Source: JAANXG01 sp049583715 (GTDB lineage Bacteria > Pseudomonadota > Gammaproteobacteria > Arenicellales > JAANXG01). Taken from it: DNA of 64,000 nucleotides. The notes beneath the pieces were generated by a model. The model had not been told where the DNA came from. It did no database searches and worked only from the letters and a program-made list of their open reading frames with translations. Made by a program: the position numbers and the translations under genes. Every line of letters starts with the position of its first letter. Positions within the stretch are counted from its first letter, which is position 1. The stretch spans positions 1 to 64,000 of the forward strand of contig JBAUWJ010000190.1 in NCBI GenBank assembly GCA_049583715.1. Direction: 5' to 3'. Below are positions 1-7,844 of this stretch, one piece after another.

Positions 1-227
1 TCAGTCGCCAGTCGATCAGCCGCGCAACTGCCCGCGACATCCACGGTGTACAGGCAGTCCAGCGTGCCCAGGCATTGCGCCAGCGCGATCGGCGCGTCGC
101 GGTTCAGCAACAGGTCGATCTCCAGCGCCGGGTTTTCTGCCTTGAAGGCGTTGACCCAGCGAAGCCCCTCCACGGTCATGCCCACCAGCGGGTGCGTCAC
201 CCAATTCACCAGCAGGCGTTGCGTCAT
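1..227 (-). CDS. Truncated protein, N-terminal 75 residues only (possible glycosyltransferase)
   Basis: An open frame starts at ATG 227 and runs off the left edge of the window. The visible N-terminus (MTQRLLVNWVTHPLVGMTVE) is followed by a stretch ending in LLLNRDAPIALAQCLGTLDC. A short beta-strand, then a helix, then a second strand before a small-residue loop resembles the start of a Rossmann-type GT-B glycosyltransferase, but this is only a resemblance. No diagnostic motif lies inside the window. No strong ribosome-binding site is visible within 10 bases of the ATG. Confidence 0.4.
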   Translation of the reverse strand, partial: MTQRLLVNWVTHPLVGMTVEGLRWVNAFKAENPALEIDLLLNRDAPIALAQCLGTLDCLYTVDVAGSCAADRLAT

Positions 228-479
228 CGGCAGCGCTATCCGCTGACTGTTCGAATGCGGAGGAAATTCCTATGCCCGGGTTTGAACAACTGATGCTGTT
301 GCTGCTCTCCGCCGTGCGGAGTTGGTCTCACGAAGGGGGCAAAACGGTCCCGTTTCGGATGCCGGAGGGAGACATTCGAGGAAGACCAGAAGCACCGAAC
401 GGAACGGCGCCTGGTCGTGGGGTCACCTCTCTCGGGTAACCCGGGGCCCGCAGCTTCTCCCGACGATATGGCTGCAGCG

Positions 480-686
480 TCAAGCAGAAGCGGTACATTC
501 AGCCGCTTTGCTCATCGTGCGTTCGGTTGCTTCCACCAATGAACGTTGCGTCGTTGCTTCCACCACTAAGGTCACCCCGCTGGCCGCAGCGCTCAGGCTG
601 ATGGATTCTTCATGACGGTGGCGTTGGTAGAAATACACGCCGACGAGTATGGCAATGGCAATGAGGATCGCTATGGCTCTTTTCAT
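480..686 (-). CDS. Small single-pass membrane protein, unknown function
   Basis: This 68-residue frame starts MKRAIAILIAIAILVGVYFY, a short positive N-terminus followed by one hydrophobic segment (about residues 4-19), so it is predicted as an inner-membrane signal-anchor protein. The remaining 48 residues are polar with no motif I recognise. The frame extends upstream to 791, but the upstream part is proline- and arginine-rich without membrane character, so ATG 686 is preferred. No clear Shine-Dalgarno sequence is visible. It lies alone between two intergenic spaces and could be spurious. Confidence 0.4.
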   Translation of the reverse strand: MKRAIAILIAIAILVGVYFYQRHRHEESISLSAAASGVTLVVEATTQRSLVEATERTMSKAAECTASA

Positions 687-915
687 GTGACCAACCCGTT
701 TCTGGTTCTTGGGGAACGGAGCCGAACCGTCTCGACAGGAGAATTTTCGCACGAGGGACCGGGTATCACAACAACCGGCCATTCCGTCCAAGACCTTCCC
801 GACTCAGGGACTCGCCGACGGGACTGTGGCGCTTCCATCGATCGAATGACGATGAGAATGTGCGGGCTGGATGGGACTTGGTGGAGAGAGTGAAACCGGG
901 CAGACTTGCATCCTG

Positions 916-2061
916 CTACTCCCTTCGACCGCCGCTCGCGATCCAGCGCGCGATACCCGGCCAGTAGTCATGCAGCGTGCGACGACCCATGAACAGGCCG
1001 ATGTGGCCGCCCGGAGCCAGAACCTCGGTGATGTCTTCCTTCGGGGTGCCGAGGTACTTCTTCGCATCGAAGACCTGCTCTTTCGGGGTGATGTCGTCCT
1101 TGTCGCCGGCCAGGAGGTAGACCGGGCATGTGATGTCGCCGAGTGAGAGGGTTCTTCCGAGCCCGATGAACCGACCCTTGGCGAGGCGGTTCTCCTTGAA
1201 AAGCTGCACGATGGCCTGGAGGTACCAGCGGCCCGGGAGGTTTATGGGGTTTTCGTACCAGCTCTCGAAGGTCTTGGACTTGCTGACGTAGTCGGGTTCG
1301 TCGACATGGTCGTAGAGGTCGACGAACTTCTGGAAGTACTGCTCCTCGAAGTGCATGTTCTTCCAGCCGCTGAGCATGAACTGGCCCTTCATCAGGCCGC
1401 CCCCGAGAGTGACCAGCTCCTCGAAGAAGCTGGTCGGTACCTCGTCCACCAAACGCCTGAGCGGGCCGGCGCCTGCCTGGGTGTCAATGGGGGCGCCGGC
1501 CAGGACGAGGGTGCGCACTTTTCCCGGGAAGCGCGCGGCGTACATGGCGGACATCCATCCGCCCTGGCACAGGCCGACCAGGTTCACGGCACCGCCGAGA
1601 TCGTCGACACAGACATTGATCTCGGCCAGGTAGGTATCGATGTCGAAATTCTTCATGTCTTCGGTGGCGCTCTTCCAGTCGGTGAGCAATACACGCTCGA
1701 GCCCGCCCGAGCACAGCGTCTCGACCAGGCTCTGGCCCTTATGGTAATCGGCGATGACCGCCGAGTGCCCGGCGTAGGGGGCATCGACGAGCGTGGGGAC
1801 GCCCTTCGCACCGGAGGGTGAGTAGTCGCGCAGCCGCAGGGTGTCGAGATCCAGGATGACCTCGTTCGCGGTCGCGAAGGTCGCCGGCTTCGGATGGGTG
1901 AGCTCTTCCGCCTCCTCCACGAACTTCAGATTCTTGCGGACGATATCCAGCTCTTCCTCGCCGATTTCCTCGGCTGCCTCGACAGCCGCCGTGAACGGCC
2001 AGAAGAGAGGGATGCTGTTCTCCGAAGGGATTCGGGAATTGGGGCGGTGGCCTTTGTTCAT
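916..2061 (-). CDS. PhaC-like alpha/beta hydrolase (class III polyhydroxyalkanoate synthase type)
   Basis: This 381-residue alpha/beta hydrolase has a cysteine nucleophile elbow, LVGLCQGGW with Cys165. Asp320 (LLAGDKDD) and His353 (PGGHIGLF) complete a Cys-Asp-His triad. A cysteine in a lipase-like box is the hallmark of PHA synthases, which polymerise hydroxyacyl-CoA into polyester granules in the cytoplasm. The length matches class III PhaC subunits (about 355-390 residues) rather than class I enzymes (about 590). Class III PhaC needs a PhaE partner, and no phaE, phaA, phaB or phasin gene is visible nearby. The gene follows cnoX on the same strand after about 140 bases that hold a hairpin. 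It could be a related hydrolase without polymerase activity. Confidence 0.72.
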   Translation of the reverse strand: MNKGHRPNSRIPSENSIPLFWPFTAAVEAAEEIGEEELDIVRKNLKFVEEAEELTHPKPATFATANEVILDLDTLRLRDYSPSGAKGVPTLVDAPYAGHSAVIADYHKGQSLVETLCSGGLERVLLTDWKSATEDMKNFDIDTYLAEINVCVDDLGGAVNLVGLCQGGWMSAMYAARFPGKVRTLVLAGAPIDTQAGAGPLRRLVDEVPTSFFEELVTLGGGLMKGQFMLSGWKNMHFEEQYFQKFVDLYDHVDEPDYVSKSKTFESWYENPINLPGRWYLQAIVQLFKENRLAKGRFIGLGRTLSLGDITCPVYLLAGDKDDITPKEQVFDAKKYLGTPKEDITEVLAPGGHIGLFMGRRTLHDYWPGIARWIASGGRRE

Positions 2062-2121
2062 CGTGAGCTCGCGTCGTGTTCTATGGCTACATGCTCGAAA
2101 ATGGTCACACCTTCTGATCCT

Positions 2122-2160
2122 GATCCGGGTCGGCGCACGAGTTCCGCGCCCGCCCGGATC
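2122..2160 (-). terminator. GC-rich hairpin between cnoX and the PhaC-like gene
   Basis: Two 15-base arms (2122-2136 and 2146-2160) pair with two mismatches around a 9-base loop. The hairpin lies 42 bases past the end of cnoX in its direction of transcription. No T-run follows, so it may attenuate or stabilise the message rather than act as a true intrinsic terminator. Confidence 0.3.
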
Positions 2161-2202
2161 GGGCCGACCTTCCGATGCGCTGGAGTCCTGCCTCTCGCCG
2201 CT

Positions 2203-3096
2203 TCAGTGAAGCAGCGTGTACATTCGGCGACGATAGCTTCCCACGAGCTCGGGGTCGTTCGCCAGCGCGAACACCGCCAGCATGTCCTTCTGAGCGGCGT
2301 TGTCGCTCCAGGTCCGGTGGGACTGCATGAGGCGAAGTTGGATGTCCATCGCCCCCGCGTAGTCGCCTTTCAATACCTTGCGTGCCGCCAGGTCGCGCAG
2401 AGCGGCCGGCGGCGGCGAAGATTCAGTGGTGATGGATTCGAGCTGGGCGTCGCTCAAGGCCGGGTCGACCAGCTTATGGAAATCGATCAAGGCCTTGAGG
2501 CGCACGATACCCTTGTCCTGTGAGACCTGGGCCGGCGCTGCGTTGAGCACCTCCGTCGCGAGATCCAGCTTGCCGGCCTCGATCGCCGAGGCCGCGAAGC
2601 GAACCCGGACTCTCACGTTATCGGGGTCTTTATCGATGGCTTGCCGGAACAGCCCCTGAGCCTCCGCAAACTTCCCCTGCCGGGCGAGCTGCGCGGCCTT
2701 GTCCGCCTGGCGGTCGGATTCGCGCATCACGTAGGGCTCGAGGAACCTGCGCACGTGGGACGCCGGCAGCGCGCCCATGAACTCGTCGATGATCCTGCCT
2801 TCCTGGAACAGTTTCACGGTGGGCAGGCTCCGGATCTGGTACTGACGGGCGAGGTCGATCTCGCGATCGGTGTCGACGGTCACCAGAAGGACCGCCCCCT
2901 TCAGATCGTCCACGATCTGATGAAGGACGGGCGTCAGCGACCGGCACGGGCCGCACCAAGCCGCCCAGAAGTCCACCAGCACGGGAACCTGCCGGGAGCG
3001 TTGAATGACCTTCTCGTTGAAATCGGCGGCTGTCGCCGCGCTGACGTAGGGGGATTGGCTCACGTCCGTCTCCACATCTGTTCGTGAGCAAGACAT
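2203..3096 (-). CDS. cnoX: Thioredoxin-TPR co-chaperone CnoX (YbbN)
   Basis: This 297-residue protein has an N-terminal thioredoxin fold (about residues 20-130) with the active-site motif WCGPC (Cys48, Cys51) and the cis-proline segment RSLPTVKLF. A C-terminal TPR-like helical region follows (about 140-297: AAQLARQGKFAEAQGLFRQA and similar). This is the CnoX/YbbN chaperedoxin architecture, which holds unfolded proteins and hands them to GroEL/DnaK in the cytoplasm. E. coli YbbN has lost one active-site cysteine. This protein keeps both, so disulfide reductase activity is plausible. ATG 3096 has a poor ribosome-binding site, and a start near MRESDR would remove the domain, so the long form is kept. 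Confidence 0.88.
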   Translation of the reverse strand: MSCSRTDVETDVSQSPYVSAATAADFNEKVIQRSRQVPVLVDFWAAWCGPCRSLTPVLHQIVDDLKGAVLLVTVDTDREIDLARQYQIRSLPTVKLFQEGRIIDEFMGALPASHVRRFLEPYVMRESDRQADKAAQLARQGKFAEAQGLFRQAIDKDPDNVRVRVRFAASAIEAGKLDLATEVLNAAPAQVSQDKGIVRLKALIDFHKLVDPALSDAQLESITTESSPPPAALRDLAARKVLKGDYAGAMDIQLRLMQSHRTWSDNAAQKDMLAVFALANDPELVGSYRRRMYTLLH

Positions 3097-3212
3097 AGGG
3101 TCGAACGGGGCGATTTCAAGCCGCCGCGAGCCCCGTCCGGGGCCTGTTTCCGACGTTCGGGACAGCGGAAACCCAGGACTGCGTTGAAAAAATGGACGAC
3201 CGTTTCCAGGCG

Positions 3213-4370
3213 TTATCCCGCCGCCTTGATCTTGCCCTTGCCGCCCGTATCCGTCACTTCATGCAGTTTATCGCCCCCGCCGCTGATGAAGGCTTCAGTG
3301 AGGCGGTGTGCCTCGCTGTCGGCATACTGACGGGGCGGATGCTTGCAGAAGTAGCTCGCGGGCCCCAAGAGCACGCCGCTCTCGCCGCGATCCAGGGCCA
3401 GCCTGGCGCAGCGCACGGCGTCGATGGCGACGCCGGCGGAGTTCGGGGAGTCCTCCACCGACATGCGCAGCTCGAGGTTCATGGGCACGTCGCCGAAGAG
3501 CCTGCCCTCCATGCGGATGAAGCAGACCTTGTTGTCGTTTTGCCAGGCGACGTAGTCGCTCGGGCCGACGTGGATGTCGGCGTCCGGCAGGCGCTCCGCC
3601 GTCACGGCCTGGACGGCTTCCGTCTTGGACTTCTTCTTGGATTCCAGGCGCTTGCGGTTCAGCATGTTGAGAAAATCGGTGTTGCCGCCGGTATTGAGCT
3701 GGTAGGTTCGCTCCAGCTTTACGCCGCGGTTCTTGAACAGGTCCACCAGGGCGCGATGGATGATGGTGGCGCCCATCTGCGACTTGATGTCGTCGCCTAT
3801 GATGGGGAGCCCCGCCGCCTTGAAGCGCGCGGCCCACTCGGGATCGGAGGCGATGAACACCGGGATGTTGTTGACGAAGGCGCAGCCGGCTTCGAGCGCG
3901 CACTCGGCATAGAAATGGGCGGCTTCCTCGGACCCCACGGGAAGGTAGTTGAGCAGCACCTCCACCCGCGCGTCCCGCAGGACCCGCACGACTTCGTCCT
4001 TGGAGGGTTCCGGGCGTTTGGCCAGAACGAAGGTGTGGGCCGGATCGTAGTGCTCCATGTGCACCGAGAAGCCGTCCAGGGTGCGGCCCATGCGGACTTC
4101 GATACCCGCGGACGGGATCTCGGCGCAGAAAACGGTGGTGCAGTTCGGCGGCTGGAATATCGCCTGGGAAACGTCTTTCCCCACCTTGCGCTCGTCGACA
4201 TCGAAGGCGCAGGCGACCTCGATGTCGAACGGCCGGTAGCCGCCGATCTTCCAGTGCATGAGGCCGATGGCCTCTTCCGGGCTCTTGTCCCGGTAGTACT
4301 GAATCCCCTGAACCAATGAGCTGGCGCAGTTTCCGACGCCCACGATGCCGATCTTGATCTTATTGGTCAT
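3213..4370 (-). CDS. ino1: Inositol-3-phosphate synthase (myo-inositol-1-phosphate synthase)
   Basis: This 385-residue protein starts with a Rossmann motif, GIVGVGNCASSLVQGIQY. It contains the family segments LLNYLPVGSEEAA, PIIGDDIKSQMGAT, QLNTGGNTDFLNML and SDYVAWQNDNKVC. The enzyme isomerises glucose-6-phosphate to 1L-myo-inositol-3-phosphate using bound NAD. The short length and sequence match the actinobacterial/archaeal form rather than the roughly 530-residue eukaryotic form. An AAGGAG sequence lies 10 bases before ATG 4370. The gene follows trpE on the same strand with a 215-base gap, so it probably has its own promoter. No inositol monophosphatase or phosphatidylinositol synthase gene is in the window. 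Confidence 0.93.
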   Translation of the reverse strand: MTNKIKIGIVGVGNCASSLVQGIQYYRDKSPEEAIGLMHWKIGGYRPFDIEVACAFDVDERKVGKDVSQAIFQPPNCTTVFCAEIPSAGIEVRMGRTLDGFSVHMEHYDPAHTFVLAKRPEPSKDEVVRVLRDARVEVLLNYLPVGSEEAAHFYAECALEAGCAFVNNIPVFIASDPEWAARFKAAGLPIIGDDIKSQMGATIIHRALVDLFKNRGVKLERTYQLNTGGNTDFLNMLNRKRLESKKKSKTEAVQAVTAERLPDADIHVGPSDYVAWQNDNKVCFIRMEGRLFGDVPMNLELRMSVEDSPNSAGVAIDAVRCARLALDRGESGVLLGPASYFCKHPPRQYADSEAHRLTEAFISGGGDKLHEVTDTGGKGKIKAAG

Positions 4371-4585
4371 GGTGTTGGTACTCCTTCATTTGTTCAGTTG
4401 GTTTGCCGTCTCGCAAGAGAACCGAAGGTGCCACCGCGGGCATATCGATGCAGCACGCCAAGTGTTTCATTTTACAGGAAAAGCGGCTGGATAAGCAGCT
4501 TTCCACGCACGTGGAACGAAGCCACCTGTCGCTATTCGGCGACCACGATGAAGATGGCGTCGCCCTTGACTTGCCGATGTCGGGC

Positions 4586-6100
4586 TCAGCGGGCGTCGGG
4601 CAGGCGGTCATCCAGCCCTTCGCTTGCCATGTTCACAGCCCGGAAGATGGCCCGTCCCTTGTTCATGGTCTCCTTCCACTCCAGCTCCGGAATCGAATCG
4701 GCGACGATGCCGGCTCCGGCCTGGATGTGCAGCGTCCGGTCCTTGATGACGGCGGTGCGTATGGCGATCGCGGTGTCCATGTTGCCGTTCCAGCCGATGT
4801 ATCCCACGGCACCGGAGTAGATGCCGCGCTTGGTGGGCTCCAGCTCGTCGATGATCTCCATCGCCCTGACCTTGGGTGCGCCCGAGACGGTGCCAGCGGG
4901 GAACGTCGCCCGCAGGACGTCGACGGCGTCGTTGTTACCGGCCAGCTCGCCGGTGACATTCGACACGATATGCATCACGTGCGAGTAGCGCTCGATGGTC
5001 ATCCTGTCGCCCACCGCCACGCTGCCCACGGCGGCGACCCGGCCGACGTCGTTGCGGCCGAGGTCCACCAGCATCACGTGCTCTGCGAGCTCCTTGGGAT
5101 CGGAGAGCAGCTCCTTCTCGAGTCGCTCGTCCTCTTCCCGGCTGCGCCCGCGCCGGCGGGTACCCGCGATGGGGCGCACCGTCACCGTGCCGTCCTCGAG
5201 CCGTACCAGGATCTCGGGGGAAGAGCCCGCGATCTGGAATTCCTCGAGGTCCAGGTAGTACATGTAGGGCGAGGGGTTGACGGTGCGAAGAGCGCGGTAA
5301 AGGTCGAAGGTGGAAGCCGGATACGGAATGGACAGACGCTGCGACAGAACGACCTGCATGATGTCGCCTTCGTGGATGTAGCGCCGGCAACGCTCCACGG
5401 CCCGCTTGAATTCATCTTCGCCGAAGCTCGAGACGAAGTCGGACTCGTCCACCCGCCGGCCGGGCGCGTCGGGAAGCTCCGGGTGCCGCGTGCGAAGCTG
5501 CCGGATCAGCTCGTCCAGCCGCGCGTTGCCCTTCTCCCAGGCGTCGTCCTCCGAAGGGTCGACATGGGTGATCAGGTAGAGGCGGCCGCTCAGGTTGTCG
5601 AAGACCATTACCTCCTCCGAGACCATCAGGAAGATGTCCGGTGCCTCGATGGGATCGGGCTTGCGGCACTCGCCCAGCTTCGGCTCTATACTGCGCACCG
5701 TGTCATAACCGAAGTAACCCACCAACCCACCGGTGAAGCGCGGCAGGTGGGGGATCTGCGGCGCCCGGAAGCGCGCCTGGAGCTCGCGCACCGCCTCGAG
5801 CGGATCATCGAGCGTACGGCGCTCGATGACCTTCCCGTCGATGCTGAGCTCGACGTCGCCGCCGCGCACCGAGAGGTGGGTCCGGCAGGCGAGCCCGATG
5901 ATCGAGTACCGCCCCCACTGCTCCCCGCCCTGGACGGACTCCAGCAGGTACGTGTACGGGGCGGCGGCCAGCTTGAGATACGTGCTGACGGGTGTGTCGA
6001 TATCGGCGAGGATCTCGCGCGTCACCGGAACACGGTTGAAACCGCCGGCAGCGAAGCGGCGAATGTCGTCGACGCTAATGGAAGGCTTGTCGTGGAACAT
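4586..6100 (-). CDS. trpE: Anthranilate synthase component I
   Basis: This 504-residue protein makes anthranilate from chorismate using ammonia supplied by TrpG, the first committed step of tryptophan synthesis. The N-terminal tryptophan-binding segment LLESVQGGEQWGRYSIIG is present. The chorismate-binding half carries PIAGTRRRGRSREED, HVMLVDLGRNDVGRVA and FPAGTVSGAPKVRAM. A GGAG sequence sits 9 bases before ATG 6100. It lies downstream of rpe and gph, the same rpe-gph-trpE order seen in pseudomonads and other gammaproteobacteria. trpG is not in the window, and I see no obvious leader peptide in the 101-base gap before trpE. Confidence 0.96.
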   Translation of the reverse strand: MFHDKPSISVDDIRRFAAGGFNRVPVTREILADIDTPVSTYLKLAAAPYTYLLESVQGGEQWGRYSIIGLACRTHLSVRGGDVELSIDGKVIERRTLDDPLEAVRELQARFRAPQIPHLPRFTGGLVGYFGYDTVRSIEPKLGECRKPDPIEAPDIFLMVSEEVMVFDNLSGRLYLITHVDPSEDDAWEKGNARLDELIRQLRTRHPELPDAPGRRVDESDFVSSFGEDEFKRAVERCRRYIHEGDIMQVVLSQRLSIPYPASTFDLYRALRTVNPSPYMYYLDLEEFQIAGSSPEILVRLEDGTVTVRPIAGTRRRGRSREEDERLEKELLSDPKELAEHVMLVDLGRNDVGRVAAVGSVAVGDRMTIERYSHVMHIVSNVTGELAGNNDAVDVLRATFPAGTVSGAPKVRAMEIIDELEPTKRGIYSGAVGYIGWNGNMDTAIAIRTAVIKDRTLHIQAGAGIVADSIPELEWKETMNKGRAIFRAVNMASEGLDDRLPDAR

Positions 6101-6201
6101 GGATCATCTCCGGGAAAGTAAAAACGAGCTCAGGACGCAAGGACACGCTCAGCGGCGCCATCGCCAGCCGGCCCAGAGCAGCCTGATCTCCCCGGATGTG
6201 A

Positions 6202-6933
6202 TCATTGTCGAATCTGGTTCAACAAGGAAGGTAACTCGTCAAGGTCGTCTATGATTGCCATGCAGGGCTCCTTCGTCAAGTCCAGGCCACGGTTATATCC
6301 GTAGCTGACGGCCACCATGCCCATGCCAGCCGCCTCGGCGGCGCGGCAGTCGGTCACGGAGTCTCCGATATAGACCGCGTCTTCCGGACTCACCCGCAGG
6401 TGGCGGCAGGCGTAGTGGATGGGCTCCGGACGGGGCTTCCTGGTCTCGAGTGTGTCGCCGCCGACGATGACCTCGAACGAGTCGGTCAGGCGCAGGGCGT
6501 CGAACAGCCTCCTGGCAAGACGCTCGGGCTTGTTGGTGACGCACCCCACGCCCACCCGGCACTCCCGCAGCAGCCCCAGTATCCGCCGGGCATTCGGGTA
6601 GGGCTGGCTGCGATCGCAGATTCCCTCCGCGTAGTGCCGGTGGAACAAGTCGAAGCCGCGCTCGAAGTCGCCCTCCGGTACGCTATCCTCTCCTTCGAGT
6701 CCGCCGGCCAGGGCGCGGCGCACCAGGCGCCCGCCGCCTTCTCCCACCCACTGCATGATCCGCGCGGGAGGGTGGTGTGGCCGTCCCATGTCCGCCAGCA
6801 TCCTGTTGATCGCGGCCGAGATATCGGGCCCGGTATCCACGAGAGTGCCGTCCAGATCGAACAATACCGCCCGGGGCCAGGCGCCCACTGCGTTGTCTCG
6901 CGAAAGCGGCCCCGTTGCGGCGACGTCCTTCAT
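6202..6933 (-). CDS. gph: Phosphoglycolate phosphatase
   Basis: This 243-residue HAD-superfamily phosphatase has motif I DLDGTLVDTG, a helical cap, motif III in GDTLETRKPRPEP, and motif IV VYIGDSVTDCRAAEAAGM. Gph removes phosphate from 2-phosphoglycolate, made by Rubisco oxygenation or by repair of oxidative DNA ends. The ATG overlaps the TGA of rpe (ATGA, 6930-6933), so the two genes are translationally coupled. The first 20 residues before the HAD motif are slightly longer than in E. coli Gph, but the overlap supports this start. Confidence 0.93.
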   Translation of the reverse strand: MKDVAATGPLSRDNAVGAWPRAVLFDLDGTLVDTGPDISAAINRMLADMGRPHHPPARIMQWVGEGGGRLVRRALAGGLEGEDSVPEGDFERGFDLFHRHYAEGICDRSQPYPNARRILGLLRECRVGVGCVTNKPERLARRLFDALRLTDSFEVIVGGDTLETRKPRPEPIHYACRHLRVSPEDAVYIGDSVTDCRAAEAAGMGMVAVSYGYNRGLDLTKEPCMAIIDDLDELPSLLNQIRQ

Positions 6934-7604
6934 GAGACAGCCCTGTTGATTTCGCTTCGCATCGAGGTGATCGTGGCGGAGTAGTCATCGCTGCCGAAGA
7001 CCGCCGAGCCGGCGACGAAGGTGTCCGCCCCCGCGGCAGCGATCTCGCCGATATTGTCGACTTTCACGCCGCCGTCTATCTCGAGCCGTATCGCCCTTCC
7101 GCTGCGATCGATCATCTCCCGAGCGCGACGAAGCTTCTCGAGCATGGCCGGGATGAACGCCTGTCCACCGAATCCCGGATTCACGGACATCACCAGCACC
7201 ATGTCCAGCTTGTCGAGGGTCCAGTCCAGCACACTCAAGGGAGTCGCGGGATTCAAAACCAGGCCGCACCGGCAGCCCTTGTCCTTGATGAGCTGCAGCG
7301 TCCGGTCAACGTGATCGCTGGCCTCCGAGTGAAAGGTGACGTAGCTGGCGCCGGCGTCCGCGAACGCGGAGGCGAGCTCGTCCACGGGCCGCACCATGAG
7401 GTGCACGTCTATGGGCGCGGCAATGCCGTGCCTGCGCAGCGCCGAGCACACCAGGGGACCGAAGCTGAGGTTCGGCACGTAATGGTTATCCATCACGTCG
7501 AAATGAATCATGTCGGCACCGGCCGCCAGCACCTCCTCGACCTCCTGGCCGAGACGCGCGAAATCCGCCGACAGTATCGACGGTGCGATCCAGCAGTCAC
7601 CCAT
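6930..7604 (-). CDS. rpe: Ribulose-phosphate 3-epimerase
   Basis: This 224-residue TIM-barrel enzyme interconverts ribulose-5-phosphate and xylulose-5-phosphate in the pentose phosphate pathway. Visible family segments are IAPSILSADFARLGQE, HFDVMDNHYVPNLSFGP, VHLMV, MSVNPGFGGQAF and LEIDGGV. The start MGDCWIAPSILS at 7604 gives the usual family length. An upstream extension to 7793 runs through the palindromic repeat and is not protein-like. The gene overlaps gph by four bases. Confidence 0.96.
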   Translation of the reverse strand: MGDCWIAPSILSADFARLGQEVEEVLAAGADMIHFDVMDNHYVPNLSFGPLVCSALRRHGIAAPIDVHLMVRPVDELASAFADAGASYVTFHSEASDHVDRTLQLIKDKGCRCGLVLNPATPLSVLDWTLDKLDMVLVMSVNPGFGGQAFIPAMLEKLRRAREMIDRSGRAIRLEIDGGVKVDNIGEIAAAGADTFVAGSAVFGSDDYSATITSMRSEINRAVS

Positions 7605-7737
7605 GGTCAACGCTCGATTGGGGAATGGGCGTCCATGATGCCATAACACGCTTGTCGACGCCCTTGAAACGAACCGGCTTGCGCGCGGGCATCTTGCCAT
7701 CGGGAGAGAGAATGGCCCCTGCAACGCGCCGTGGACG

Positions 7738-7836
7738 AGGAGCTCCCTCTCCCGTTGGCGGGAGAGGGACAGGGTGAGGGTGGTTCGAAACACCGCCCCC
7801 TCGCCCCAACGCTCTCCCGCAGGGAGAGGGAGCTCG
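7738..7836. repeat. Palindromic intergenic repeat of the CCCTCTCCC/GGGAGAGGG class
   Basis: An inner hairpin pairs CCCTCTCCCG (7745-7754) with CGGGAGAGGG (7759-7768). A second CTCTCCC-GCA-GGGAGAG hairpin follows near 7812-7828. The outer ends (gagctccctctccc and gggagagggagctc) also pair with each other over about 90 bases. Similar sequence recurs at 48.3-48.65 kb. It fills most of the gap between rpe and the protease gene. Confidence 0.75.
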
Positions 7837-7844
7837 TTCCCGCC

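Noticed and set aside
272..439. A 55-codon plus-strand frame starting MPGFEQLMLLLLSAVRSW with GGAGG eight bases upstream.
   Set aside because: After the first 17 residues the sequence is low-complexity and not protein-like, and the apparent ribosome-binding site is part of a small palindrome (aggaaattcct). I cannot support it as a gene.
4403..6121. A 572-codon plus-strand frame across trpE.
   Set aside because: It is the antisense of trpE, rich in His, Arg, Val and Asp as expected for the opposite strand of a GC-rich gene. Several other long antisense frames (for example opposite prc and the FAD protein gene) were dropped for the same reason.
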